Shown: positions 14,941 through 24,179, counted from the first letter of the stretch. The stretch: 64,000 nt of DNA from Flavicella sp965243265 (GCA_965243265.1 CBDEUL010000012.1:1-64000); one strand, 5' to 3'. The notes: generated by a model from the sequence alone, not told the origin. Translations and numbers: made by a program.

Positions 14941-14968
14941 AAAACCTCTCAACAAGTTGAGAGGTTTT
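14941..14968. terminator. Bidirectional terminator between the esterase gene and purC
   Basis: A stem AAAACCTCTCAA/TTGAGAGGTTTT with a four-base loop, A-rich on one side and T-rich on the other, lies between two convergent genes and can serve both. Confidence 0.85.
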
Positions 14969-14991
14969 AGTTTTACACAGAACAACTGTTC

Positions 14992-15945
14992 TTATACAGT
15001 TTTTAAAAAGTTAGATACATTTATATCTATTCTAGATGTTACATCCGAAACATCTGCTTTCACAAAGGCTTCTCCCGTTATTTTTTCATAAAGCTCAATA
15101 TATCTATTTGATATTTCCTCTATTTTTTCATCCGTTATCTCTGGTACTTGTTGCCCTTCCTTTCCTTGGAACCCATTTTCTAACAACCATTCTCTAACAA
15201 ATTCTTTTGATAGTTGCTTTTGCTTTTGGTCTTTTGCCTGAATTTCTTCATATCCTTCAGCATAAAAATAACGTGATGAGTCTGGTGTATGAATTTCATC
15301 AATCACAACTATTTCTCCCTCTTTAGTTCTACCAAATTCATATTTAGTATCTACCAAAATTAATCCTTGTTTGGCTGCTATTTCAGTTCCTCTTTCAAAA
15401 AGAGCATGTGTATAAACTTCTAATTGTTCATAATCTTCTTTTGACACAATTCCTTTTGCTAAAATATCTTCTTTAGAAATATCTTCATCATGATCTCCTA
15501 TATCTGCTTTTGTAGAAGGTGTTATGATTGGTTTTTCAAATTTTTGATTTTCAATCATTCCTTCTGGCATTGCCACTCCACAGAGTTCTCTTTTTCCTGC
15601 TTTGTACTCACGCCACGCATGTCCTGTTAAGTAACCTCTAATAACCATCTCTACCTTAAATGTTTCGCACATATGCCCTACTGTTACATTTACATCTGGC
15701 ACAGAAACGACCCAATTAGGTACAATATCTTTAGTAGCATCTAACATTTTAGCGGCTATTTGATTTAAAATTTGTCCTTTAAAAGGTATTTGTTTGGGCA
15801 TAATTACATCAAACGCTGAAAGCCTGTCTGTAGCAATCATTACCAAAAGATCGTTGTTTATATTGTAAACCTCACGAACTTTCCCTTTATAAACCGACAC
15901 TTGGTTTGAGAAATTATAGTCTGTATTATTAATTGTAGTACTCAT
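14992..15945 (-). CDS. purC: Phosphoribosylaminoimidazole-succinocarboxamide synthase
   Basis: A cytosolic purine enzyme that joins CAIR and aspartate with ATP to make SAICAR. The 317 residues begin with the ATP-binding strand GKVREVY (21-27), followed by ATDRLSAFD (38-46) and later LVDTKYEFG, all SAICAR synthetase signatures. Length matches the longer version of the enzyme (about 300 residues) rather than the 240-residue version of enterobacteria. The gene is monocistronic here, away from other pur genes. Upstream on the minus strand TACTTTTG (15997-16004) could be the -7 box. Confidence 0.95.
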   Translation of the reverse strand: MSTTINNTDYNFSNQVSVYKGKVREVYNINNDLLVMIATDRLSAFDVIMPKQIPFKGQILNQIAAKMLDATKDIVPNWVVSVPDVNVTVGHMCETFKVEMVIRGYLTGHAWREYKAGKRELCGVAMPEGMIENQKFEKPIITPSTKADIGDHDEDISKEDILAKGIVSKEDYEQLEVYTHALFERGTEIAAKQGLILVDTKYEFGRTKEGEIVVIDEIHTPDSSRYFYAEGYEEIQAKDQKQKQLSKEFVREWLLENGFQGKEGQQVPEITDEKIEEISNRYIELYEKITGEAFVKADVSDVTSRIDINVSNFLKTV

Positions 15946-16056
15946 TATATTATCATTGCTAGGGACACTTGCTTCTCCTAATTCTTATTTAGATCGCAAA
16001 AGTAATTAATTATTGTTAGTTAAAGAACCTATCTATTAGCTCTTCTTATAGAAACT

Positions 16057-17001
16057 TTAAGGTTCTATTTGCTTGTATGCTGTAATAATTTCTTTAACCA
16101 ATCGGTGCCTTATCACATCTTTTCCATCTAAAAACACTGTTGCTATTCCTTTTACTCCTTTTAAAACTGTCATCGATTGTTTTAATCCTGATACTTGTTT
16201 CTTAGGCAAATCTATTTGTCCTGGATCTCCAGTAATTACAAACTTTGCTCTTTTCCCCATTCGGGTTAAAAACATTTTCATCTGAGAGGTGGTTGTATTT
16301 TGCGCTTCATCTAATATCACAAAGGCATTGTCTAAAGTACGCCCCCTCATAAATGCCAAAGGGGCTATTTGAATGACTCCTTTTTCTATATAAGCATCTA
16401 ACTTTTCATATGGAATCATATCCCGTAAGGCATCATACAATGGCTGCATATAAGGGTCTAGTTTCTCTTTCAAATCTCCTGGTAGAAATCCTAAATTTTC
16501 TCCCGACTCCACTGCTGGTCTTGTTAAAATAATCCTTTTTACCTCTTTATCTTTCAATGCTTTTACTGCCAAAGCTACTGCTGTGTATGTTTTTCCTGTT
16601 CCTGCTGGACCAATAGCAAATAACATATCATTGGTTTCCATTTTAGAAACCATCTGTCGTTGATTTTCTGTTTGAGCTTTTATTAGTTTTCCTCCTACTC
16701 CATGCACTAAAACCCCATCTGAGGATGTAGAGCTTTCTGACCCTCTCCCTTCTGTTGTTAACAACTGCTCTATTGCATTTTCGGTTAGGCTGTTATATTT
16801 ATCAAAATATTTGATAAGCATTTGCAACCTTTTTTCAAATTCATCCAATATAATTGGCTCTCCATAAGCTTTAATTTCAGTTCCTCTTGCCACTATTTTC
16901 AATTTTGGGAAATAGGCTTTCAACTGCTTTATGGTTGTATCTTGAGGTCCAAAAAAATCTTTTGGATTAATGTTATCTAACGTTATTATTCGCTCGTTCA
17001 A
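16057..17001 (-). CDS. PhoH family ATPase
   Basis: A 314-residue protein with a PhoH-type P-loop ATPase domain: Walker A GPAGTGKT near residues 131-138 and Walker B VILDEAQN near 230-237. The N-terminal 100 residues carry a KH-like segment found in YbeZ/PhoL proteins, linked to ribosome and RNA maturation. YbeY is not in the window. It lies between purC, transcribed in the same direction with a 111-base gap, and the divergent SAM hydrolase. Family assignment is firm; the precise role is uncertain. Confidence 0.93.
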   Translation of the reverse strand: MNERIITLDNINPKDFFGPQDTTIKQLKAYFPKLKIVARGTEIKAYGEPIILDEFEKRLQMLIKYFDKYNSLTENAIEQLLTTEGRGSESSTSSDGVLVHGVGGKLIKAQTENQRQMVSKMETNDMLFAIGPAGTGKTYTAVALAVKALKDKEVKRIILTRPAVESGENLGFLPGDLKEKLDPYMQPLYDALRDMIPYEKLDAYIEKGVIQIAPLAFMRGRTLDNAFVILDEAQNTTTSQMKMFLTRMGKRAKFVITGDPGQIDLPKKQVSGLKQSMTVLKGVKGIATVFLDGKDVIRHRLVKEIITAYKQIEP

Positions 17002-17130
17002 ATGATTGTTTTTATTAATTAAATTTCGCTTTTAAAAATACTATTATTTCCTATATATTTAATTAAATTTGCATTAGATTTTTCAAATTAGCAACAAATT
17101 GAAAAGTAATTTTTAAAGGACCTAAAGCTT

Positions 17131-17964
17131 ATGCCAATACTTACTTTAACCACAGATTTTGGTATCAAAGACCACTTTGCTGGCGCGGTTAAAGGAGCTA
17201 TTTACTCTAGTATCCCTGATGCTAAAATTGTTGACATTTCACACCAAATCTCTCCTTTTAACATTACGGAAACTGCTTATATTTTAAAAAACTCTTATAA
17301 AAACTTCCCTGAAGGCACTATCCATATTGTTGGTGTAGATTCTGAACTAAACGAAGACAACAAGCATATTGCATTACTTTTAGATGGTCATTATTTTGTG
17401 TGTCCTGACAATGGTTTAATCTCTATGGTTGCTTCTGAAATTCACCCCACAAAAATTGTTGAAATCAACATACATGATAGGTTAGACAATAGTAGTTTTT
17501 CTGTCTTAGATGTTTTTGTTCAAGTTGCTGCTCATATAGCTCGTGGAGGAACATTAGAGGTCATAGGAAAACCTATACAGACTGTTAAACAACTTTTTGA
17601 GCTTCAACCCCAAATCTCTCAAGATCAAAACAAAATTATTGGTTATGTTATTTATATTGATAATTATGGAAATGTAATTAGCAATATTACCGAAAAGCTG
17701 TTTAGGGAAATTGGTAAAGGAAGAAGTTATACTTTAAGAGCTAGCAGGTATACTTTTTCTAAAATAAATTATAAATACAGCGATATTATTGATTTTTCAC
17801 TACCTCCTGAACAAAGACAGAGTGACGGCAATAGACTTGCTATTTTTAATTCTGCTGGTTATATAGAAATTGCCATTTATAAAAGTAACCTAAGAACTGT
17901 TGGAGGTGCTTCTAATTTACTTGGACTAGATTACAGGGATAGAATTAGTATTGAATTTCATTAA
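17131..17964 (+). CDS. S-adenosylmethionine hydrolase / SAM hydroxide adenosyltransferase (DUF62)
   Basis: A 277-residue cytosolic protein of the fluorinase/chlorinase-like DUF62 family, which in ordinary bacteria hydrolyses SAM to adenosine and methionine. The N-terminal TTDFGIKDHF (about 7-16) binds SAM, and IYIDNYGNVISN (from about 174) and the C-terminal GGASNLLGLDY stretch belong to the second domain. Length is typical. The gene diverges from phoH; TAAATTTG at 17064-17071 may be its -7 box. The physiological reason for SAM breakdown here is unknown. Confidence 0.9.
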   Translation: MPILTLTTDFGIKDHFAGAVKGAIYSSIPDAKIVDISHQISPFNITETAYILKNSYKNFPEGTIHIVGVDSELNEDNKHIALLLDGHYFVCPDNGLISMVASEIHPTKIVEINIHDRLDNSSFSVLDVFVQVAAHIARGGTLEVIGKPIQTVKQLFELQPQISQDQNKIIGYVIYIDNYGNVISNITEKLFREIGKGRSYTLRASRYTFSKINYKYSDIIDFSLPPEQRQSDGNRLAIFNSAGYIEIAIYKSNLRTVGGASNLLGLDYRDRISIEFH

Positions 17965-18114
17965 TACACTTCTTCTTTTTATTACTACAACAACTGCCTC
18001 AATACTGCTTTTCTGGTTTTGCTTTTAAAAAAGTAGCAAACCATCTCTCACTAGCAATATTCTTCCTATTTTTACGCTTCTAAAAATCTTGTGTAAAACC
18101 TATATTTTGTTTCA

Positions 18115-20469
18115 ATGGTTGCCATATTAAAAAAAGAACTTCGTTTATTTTTCGGTTCTGCAATTGGGTATTTTGTAATAGCCTCTTTTTTAACTCTTAA
18201 TGGATTGTTATTATGGGGATTTAACAATGAATTCAATATATTAGATACTGGTTTTGCAGACTTAAAAAACTTTTTTACGTTAACTCCTTGGTTATTTCTT
18301 ATCCTAATACCTGCATTAACCATGCGTAGTTTTTCTGATGAATATAAATCTGGTACTATAGAAATATTAAAAACAAAACCTATTAGTACTATTGGATTAA
18401 TTGCAGGAAAATTTTTGTCTATTCTTATACTAATAGCCATAACTCTTGCACTAACATTTACCTACACTTATACCATTTACGAACTTGCAACACCTGTTGG
18501 TAAAATTGATTTAGGAAGTATTGCTACCTCTTATATTGGCTTGTTATTTTTAGCAAGTACTTTTACCGCTATTGGTTTGCTAATTTCTACCGTTTCTAAA
18601 AACCAATTGATTATACTTATTCAATCTATTGTATTGTCCTTTTTTATTTTTTATGGAATCCAAAGCTTGGGCGATTTTTTTCCTCAGAATAGTTATGAAA
18701 TTGAATTATTAGGAATGTATGCTCATTTTCAGAGTATAGGCAGAGGGGTTATTGACTCTAGAGATTTGATCTATTTTATCAGTTGTACGCTCTTGTTTTT
18801 AACTGGAACTTTATACAGGCTTGAGAAACAAAAAAATTACAAAAAACCACTTTATGTATTGGCTATCATTTTAATTATCAATATCCTATCTTATAACAAT
18901 TATTCTAGAATAGATTTTACAAACGACAAACGTTATACACTGGCAGAACAAACTGTAGGTATTCTAGACAAAATAAACCAAAACCTTGTTGTAAAAATAT
19001 ATCTTGAAGGAAATTTTCCTCCTGAATTTAAAAGGTTACAGGTTGAAGCTTTAGAGTTTTTAGATGAACTAAAAGCTAAAAATAAAAACCTAAAAGTTCT
19101 TTTAATTGATCCTAAACATAATTTACAACAGCTTGTAAAAGCTGGACTTACTCCTAGCAGGTTAACCGTAGAAGAAAATGGTGTTATTTCTGAGGCTGTA
19201 ATTTTACCATGGGCTACCATTCAATACAAAAACAAAACAGAAAATATTTCTTTACTTAAAGACAGTAATACTTCTGAAAGCCAACAACAACAACTTGAAA
19301 ATTCTATTCAAAATTTAGAATACTCCTTTGCCAAGGCTATTCAAAAAATAAGTTCAAAAAAAGAAAAAAGTATTGCTGTTTTATCTGGAAATGGAGAATT
19401 AGGAGATATCTATTTATACAGCTTCTTAAAAACTCTTGGGGAATATTATCACTTAGCTAAATTTACTTTAGATTCTACAAAGCATTCTCCTAACAAAACT
19501 TTACAACAATTAAAAAACTATGATTTAGCTATTATTGCAAAACCTACAAAGATTTTTTCTGAAAAAGAAAAATATCTTTTAGATCAATTTACCTTAAATG
19601 GTGGTAAGTCTCTATGGCTTGTTGATCCTGTAATAGCTCATAACGATAGCTTATTTAACAACGGTAAAATGCTAGCCTTTCCTAGAAATTTAAACCTTGA
19701 TGATTTTTTCTTTAGATATGGTATTCGCTTAAATCCTGATTTAGTAAAAGACTTATATGCTTCCAAAATCGCTTTGGCCACAGGAAACAGTGGTAACAAA
19801 ACTACTTTTGATAATTTCTTATGGTTTTATCATCCGCTAGTTACACCAACTAACACACATCCTATTACCAATAATGTTGGGCCTGTGAATTTACAGTTTG
19901 CTTCTTCTATAGACACATTAAAAAATGGTATTAAAAAAACTGTACTGTTAAAAAGCTCTATTTTATCTAAAAGAATTAAAACCCCTAATTTTATAGAACT
20001 TTCTTCTATATCAACCCCTGCTGATCCACGAGTTTATAAAGAAGGTAACCAAACTTTAGGTGTTTTGCTTGAAGGTGAGTTTACCTCTGCATACAAAGAC
20101 AGACTAAAACCTTTTGATACAAAATTACCTTTAGAAAAAGGAACAGAAACTAAAATGGTAGTTCTTTCTGATGGTGATATTGCCAGCAACCAGATACACC
20201 AAAGAAAACCTTTAGAGCTTGGGGTTGATAAATGGACCCAACAATTTTATAGCAATAAAGAATTCTTAATAAATACTGTCAACTATCTACTTGACGACAC
20301 TGGATTGATTAAAGTTAGATCTAAAAAAATAGAACTATATGCCTTAGACAGAACAAAAACAGCTAAGGATAGATTATTTTGGCAACTACTAAATATTGTA
20401 ATCCCTTTATTAATTCTTTTTGTTTTAAGTGCTCTAGTTAATTATATACGAAAGAAAAAATATCAATAA
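18115..20469 (+). CDS. gldFG: GldF-GldG fusion, gliding-associated ABC exporter subunit
   Basis: A single 784-residue frame joins two proteins that are separate genes in Flavobacterium johnsoniae. Residues 1 to about 240 match the permease GldF: several membrane helices and the segment LIPALTMRSFSDEYKSGT near 64-80. From about 245 the protein matches GldG: one membrane helix, FTNDKRYTLAEQT, a large extracytoplasmic ABC-type auxiliary domain with a glutamine-rich segment near 385, and a closing helix plus basic end. The ATPase partner GldA is not in the window. The family acts in the inner membrane and is linked to gliding. The join has no internal stop, so it looks like a real fusion rather than a sequencing artefact. 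Confidence 0.88.
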   Translation: MVAILKKELRLFFGSAIGYFVIASFLTLNGLLLWGFNNEFNILDTGFADLKNFFTLTPWLFLILIPALTMRSFSDEYKSGTIEILKTKPISTIGLIAGKFLSILILIAITLALTFTYTYTIYELATPVGKIDLGSIATSYIGLLFLASTFTAIGLLISTVSKNQLIILIQSIVLSFFIFYGIQSLGDFFPQNSYEIELLGMYAHFQSIGRGVIDSRDLIYFISCTLLFLTGTLYRLEKQKNYKKPLYVLAIILIINILSYNNYSRIDFTNDKRYTLAEQTVGILDKINQNLVVKIYLEGNFPPEFKRLQVEALEFLDELKAKNKNLKVLLIDPKHNLQQLVKAGLTPSRLTVEENGVISEAVILPWATIQYKNKTENISLLKDSNTSESQQQQLENSIQNLEYSFAKAIQKISSKKEKSIAVLSGNGELGDIYLYSFLKTLGEYYHLAKFTLDSTKHSPNKTLQQLKNYDLAIIAKPTKIFSEKEKYLLDQFTLNGGKSLWLVDPVIAHNDSLFNNGKMLAFPRNLNLDDFFFRYGIRLNPDLVKDLYASKIALATGNSGNKTTFDNFLWFYHPLVTPTNTHPITNNVGPVNLQFASSIDTLKNGIKKTVLLKSSILSKRIKTPNFIELSSISTPADPRVYKEGNQTLGVLLEGEFTSAYKDRLKPFDTKLPLEKGTETKMVVLSDGDIASNQIHQRKPLELGVDKWTQQFYSNKEFLINTVNYLLDDTGLIKVRSKKIELYALDRTKTAKDRLFWQLLNIVIPLLILFVLSALVNYIRKKKYQ

Positions 20470-20486
20470 ATAACAGTATTCGTATT

Positions 20487-20870
20487 TTACTCTTCTGTCT
20501 TTTTTGATTTTGTAGATTCTAGCATTTGAATGATCTTCTCTTGAGATTCTTCGTAAGCAACTCTTAATTTTTCAGTTTTTTCTAACTGGTCGTAATATTT
20601 TTTTCTAAAATCGTTATTTCCATAGTTCAATTCAGCTTCTTTTACCACATTCTCCTCATGAATTTCTTCTTTTTTAGAAGATCCTGTAATTAACCAATGC
20701 AAATCTACTTCAGGAAAAATAGACAAAATTTTATCGATAGCCTCTGAATTTATACCCGACTTCATAGCTTCTCCTCTAAAACCAGAAGCACTCATACCGA
20801 TTCTTTCCGGGAACTTAGACCTTTTAATGCCTCGCTTTTCAGCGTATTCAAGTATCCTTTTTTTAATCAT
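20487..20870 (-). CDS. CI-like helix-turn-helix regulator with coiled-coil tail
   Basis: A 127-residue basic protein. Residues 1-60 resemble the phage-repressor type HTH common in Bacteroidota, ending in the characteristic segment FPEVDLHWLITG. Residues 75-120 are charged and likely form a coiled coil for dimerisation; there is no peptidase domain, so it is not a LexA/CI self-cleaving repressor. It diverges from three small genes across a 112-base gap carrying a palindrome, which suggests that it controls them and itself. A prophage or mobile-element origin is possible. Confidence 0.75.
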   Translation of the reverse strand: MIKKRILEYAEKRGIKRSKFPERIGMSASGFRGEAMKSGINSEAIDKILSIFPEVDLHWLITGSSKKEEIHEENVVKEAELNYGNNDFRKKYYDQLEKTEKLRVAYEESQEKIIQMLESTKSKKTEE

Positions 20871-20903
20871 AGATATTTTTATATCACTTATATTTTTATT
20901 ACG

Positions 20904-20924
20904 ATAGTTTTTTGACTATATTTG
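20904..20924 (+). promoter_or_regulatory. Palindromic operator overlapping a promoter
   Basis: ATAGT (20904-20908) and ACTAT (20915-20919) form an inverted repeat with a 6-base spacer, and TATATTTG (20917-20924), a Bacteroidota -7 box, overlaps its right arm. It lies between the CI-like gene and the 84-residue gene. A repressor bound here would block the rightward promoter. Binding by the neighbour is inferred. Confidence 0.55.
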
Positions 20925-20982
20925 TATAATCAACTTATAAGCAAGGTATAACAAAAAGACAAACAAAAAAATAGTTACTGCT

Positions 20983-21237
20983 ATGATTACTGAAGAAGAA
21001 AAAATAAAATTAAAATCTATCTTAGGTAGTTTCTATTCTCAAAAAGTCTACAACAGACTTCTAAAAACAGGAAAAAGAAACCCTGATGGAACCATCATTA
21101 AAAAAAGCTGGATTCGTGTTGTTTTTAACGGACAACGTGAACAGCCCGATATTGAAGAGGCCATTTATTATGTTGCCGCCGAAGAAAAAAAACTGAAAGA
21201 GAAACTACAACAAAAAAGAAATCAATTCCTTAAATAA
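20983..21237 (+). CDS. Small basic protein of unknown function, first gene of the regulator module
   Basis: I do not recognise the 84-residue product. The first 60 residues carry many lysines and arginines and the segment KSWIRVVFNGQREQPDIEE; the last 20 are a charged helix. No signal peptide or membrane segment is seen. It starts 59 bases after a promoter box and is followed after 23 bases by the next small gene, so the two are probably cotranscribed. Its position opposite a CI-like regulator recalls small phage-type control proteins, but that is only inference. Confidence 0.65.
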   Translation: MITEEEKIKLKSILGSFYSQKVYNRLLKTGKRNPDGTIIKKSWIRVVFNGQREQPDIEEAIYYVAAEEKKLKEKLQQKRNQFLK

Positions 21238-21260
21238 CCTTCCTAAAAAATTGCAAAAAA

Positions 21261-21563
21261 ATGAAAGGTACTTTTTTCCAAAACTACACCTGTCTCTTAA
21301 GAGAAAACGGTATAAAACTCTGGGCTGATTACAAGTATGAAAAAATCTATTTTAACAAAAATGGTATTTCTAAATGCTTTCATCAACTGCCTTTAAAATT
21401 CAGTGAAATTTTATTAAAAGAACTACAGGCCAACCCTATTACTTACAGATCCTTAAAAACACATCACAAGCATATTAACAGCATTTTAGAAGCCTATGTT
21501 TTTTCTATGTACAGCTTTGAAAACAAAGCTAAAGACCTGAGCTTTTTTAAAAAATTAGAATAA
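21261..21563 (+). CDS. Small protein of unknown function, second gene of the regulator module
   Basis: A 100-residue product, not recognised. It is rich in lysine, tyrosine and phenylalanine, has one cysteine near residue 11 and another near 39, and shows no signal peptide or membrane helix. It starts 23 bases after the 84-residue gene and is followed 39 bases later by a 53-codon gene, so it is likely part of the same operon. Confidence 0.6.
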   Translation: MKGTFFQNYTCLLRENGIKLWADYKYEKIYFNKNGISKCFHQLPLKFSEILLKELQANPITYRSLKTHHKHINSILEAYVFSMYSFENKAKDLSFFKKLE

Positions 21564-21602
21564 TTACCTTCAAAAACTTATCTTTAACACCAAAAAAAAA
21601 AT

Positions 21603-21764
21603 ATGATTAAGCTATTTAAAAGATCTTGGTTGGTTATGAACATACTAACCTTTATTCTATGGAGTCCCGTTAACGCTATTCTTTGGGTATTTACTGGCTA
21701 TGGATGCCTTAGCAAATACTTACTTTGGATTGAACAAAAATTGGAATGGCTAGAAGAGGATTAA
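21603..21764 (+). CDS. 53-residue membrane-associated peptide, third gene of the regulator module
   Basis: A short frame from ATG to TAA. Residues 10-30 are hydrophobic and rich in W, I and L, preceded by basic residues, so one membrane helix is likely; the tail EWLEED is acidic. It follows the 100-residue gene by 39 bases in the same direction. No family is recognised. Codon use looks normal for the window, which supports translation, but such a short frame remains uncertain. Confidence 0.45.
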   Translation: MIKLFKRSWLVMNILTFILWSPVNAILWVFTGYGCLSKYLLWIEQKLEWLEED

Positions 21765-21779
21765 TCCTCTTCTTCTCTG

Positions 21780-22355
21780 TTATTTTTTTATAATTTTTAA
21801 AACTATAGGCTTTCCCAAAAGAAGCTTTACAATATATATTCCTGTAGTAAAATTTCTCAAGCCTACTTCTAACTCCTTTTCTATTAAAAAGTGGTCGTTT
21901 TTAGAAAGTAACCTAGCACTTAAATCGTAAACTTCTACAGCTACTTTAGTATTTAAAAACGGTATGTGAATATTAAAAACTCCATCTACAACATTAGGAT
22001 TCACCTGAATGGTCTCATAATTTTCTATTGATAAATTATCTAAATTGATTAGTGGATCTATGGTATTTAAATATTCCTCAGCGTTATTTAGCATCTCCAT
22101 CAGGATTATCGGTAGCATCATAAGCTGTTTAATTCTCGGAACTCCCATTCATCTAGTAAACCATCTTCATCTGCATCAACCGATGTTCCTTCAAATTCAT
22201 TGAACTCAGAATTCAATTGTACCATATTTGCATTTACAGATTTTAAGTAATCTCTTAAACGCATCGCATGGTTAAATCCAACTTTACTGAAGGATACACA
22301 TTACTTAGATCCTCGTAATTTATTAGTTTGGATGATATACACTTTCTTCTCTTAA
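21780..22355 (-). pseudogene. Decayed 3' end of a secreted sulfatase with T9SS sorting tail
   Basis: Read on the minus strand, several frames join into one protein tail: NYEDLSNVYPSVKLDLT, then MRLRDYLKSVNANM, then DEDGLLDEWEF, then YDATDNPDGD, then NNAEEYLNTIDPL, then a T9SS type A domain ending in VLKIIKK. The frame breaks are at 22260-22269, where CGCAT is duplicated in tandem, near 22118-22130, and near 22078-22099. The order resembles the C-terminal part of Bacteroidota secreted sulfatases (inferred). No catalytic domain is left upstream. The 122-codon open frame at 21780-22148 is only the last piece of this remnant, not an intact gene. Confidence 0.75.
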
Positions 22356-22796
22356 CCAACTTAAGTTTTTTAAGTGCTTGTATATAAAACAGCTAACCGG
22401 AAGATTACCCTACTAAAAAACTTAAAAAGCAGGTGTATTAAATTTATTTATGATTTTGATATAAATATTGTATTGTTCCATTTCTTTGCTTTCTCAAAAA
22501 AAACCTACACCTAAGCCCCCATATATAGCCAATATAAACCACCCCTAAATTCACTTAAGTGGAATCTCTTGTTTTTCAGTCTCTACTATTGCTTCATCGT
22601 ATTTTTCCGTAGTTTTGGAATGGAGAAATTGCTAATCTTCATTAAGAAAAAGAAAATATTTACCATTCTAAGTGTCCACCTGAAATTATCGATTTAGAAG
22701 TTATTTCTAATATAAAAAACTATCTAACATTAATTAAAATTGCCTCCATAATGAAATAAAACCCCTCAACAAACAGAGAAAGCCATTACCAGGTAA
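22356..22796. other. Gene-free decayed DNA
   Basis: About 440 AT-rich bases without a convincing gene on either strand. Short coding-like scraps occur, for example a minus-strand piece ending at 22558, but each is broken by stops. It looks like the eroded remains of genes between two pseudogenes. Confidence 0.55.
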
Positions 22797-23551
22797 CAGC
22801 TTCTCACAGTTCTATTAAAACCTAGTTACAACTTACTGGACACAAGCCCCAATGTATATCATAATTATTTTGCACAAACAGAAAATTCGATAGGTTACAC
22901 ATCTTTAAAATCAAATTCTTTAACAAAACATTCAACAATCAAAAAAGTATTTTTATCAGAAAACAAACTAGCAAACAAAAGTGTCTTTATAAACAAAAAA
23001 AAATAGAATCTACCACACAATCTAATAAATTATCAGATAATGAATCTGATGACATATATGGTAAAACAGTAAGCTTTAAAGTTCAAAAAAAGCTTCAAAA
23101 TAAAAATGGATCTTTTAAAATTATCGAAGAAGAAGTAGATTTATATATTCCTGAATTAGTAAAAATAACAAACCCTAAAGTTATAAATACTGAAGAATTG
23201 ATGCCAGCATGTTACTACAAAGATTTTTTATTAGAATGGAATGCTGACCCCAATAACAAAGAAGGTTTAGTTATTATTGCAGAATATTTTGGAAATAACG
23301 CCATACCAACAAATGATAATAATGATCATATATTCAACACGGACATTATCAAAGAAGATAACGGACAGGCTATTTTAAACAATGATTTATTCAAAAATAT
23401 TCCTGACTTAGGAATTGTTCATTTAATATTATTAAGGGGAAATGTTAAAATTGAAGAAATTGAAGGTCAATTATATAAATTTTTTGGAGAATCTCATGTT
23501 AGAATGCCAATCATTCTTGTAAAAAACCTAAACTCAATTGAAAAAGAATAA
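22797..23551 (+). pseudogene. Broken gene of unknown function
   Basis: A coding-like stretch runs in one frame from 22797 to a TAG at 23004 and continues in another frame to 23551. The two read as one protein if the A9 run at 22995-23003 gained a base (FINKKK followed by IESTTQSNKLSDNESDD). The downstream frame stays open far upstream but has no start codon before a TTG at 23198, so the 117-codon open frame alone would be a truncated protein. The last 115 residues are clean and hydrophilic, with a beta-strand-like pattern. I recognise no family. It lies 41 bases before a lipoprotein gene in the same direction, perhaps once its operon partner. Confidence 0.55.
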
Positions 23552-23592
23552 TTATATAAAAAAGAAGCATTTTACTACGAAAAATAACATTT

Positions 23593-24081
23593 ATGAAAAA
23601 CACATTTTTAAAACTCTTTACCATACTCCTTTTCCTCTTTATTAGTTCATGCCAGCATAAAGAAATGGAAGAACTATCCTCCTACGAAGATTACTTTATT
23701 GAAGTAACTGCTTTACTAGATTCCACAAAAGTAGGGGAAGATTTCAGGTACCACATAACTTACCTAGAGACTAATGGCTTACAGCAATTAATTGACGTGA
23801 ATAATTCAGGGTATGGATCTACTATTAGAGAACAACCTAATACTTTTGCCGATAAAATAGTTAACGGATACCCTGCTCCTTATTCTAGCACAAGTATTGA
23901 ACCTATAAAGGAGTATAAAAAAGTAGGTGTTATTTTAAAACCTATAGAAAATATTAAATCTTTCAATATTATCATCTCAGACATTCATTCTGGTTACCAA
24001 ATTATAGATGTAGATCTAGATTTAAAAGATGAAATTAAATTTATTTATGATTTTGATACAGAAACCTATACAATTGAATAA
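23593..24081 (+). CDS. Small lipoprotein of unknown function
   Basis: 162 residues. A type II signal peptide ends in LFISSC, so Cys20 is probably lipidated and the protein anchored to a membrane. The rest is hydrophilic and beta-rich with no recognised domain. The gene appears intact, but its upstream neighbour is broken. It lies at the edge of the accessory stretch and ends 70 bases before the terminator that faces it from the tRNA-Leu gene. Confidence 0.65.
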   Translation: MKNTFLKLFTILLFLFISSCQHKEMEELSSYEDYFIEVTALLDSTKVGEDFRYHITYLETNGLQQLIDVNNSGYGSTIREQPNTFADKIVNGYPAPYSSTSIEPIKEYKKVGVILKPIENIKSFNIIISDIHSGYQIIDVDLDLKDEIKFIYDFDTETYTIE

Positions 24082-24150
24082 TTTACAGTTCAATGCACCT
24101 AAGGTTAGACACCTATAACTTAGTCAACTACAAATTATTTTAAAAAGAAA

Positions 24151-24179
24151 AACCCTGTAAACTTAAAGTTTACAGGGTT
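24151..24179 (-). terminator. Terminator of tRNA-Leu
   Basis: A 13-bp stem (24151-24163 with 24167-24179) has a T-rich tail on the minus strand, 10 bases beyond the tRNA 3' end. It may also stop the facing lipoprotein transcript. Confidence 0.85.

Noticed and set aside
22545..22640. Minus-strand scrap with HSKTTEKY, which recalls the tyrosine recombinase C-terminus
   Set aside because: The match is only eight residues, spacing to the His is wrong for the family, and stops surround it, so no integrase is claimed.
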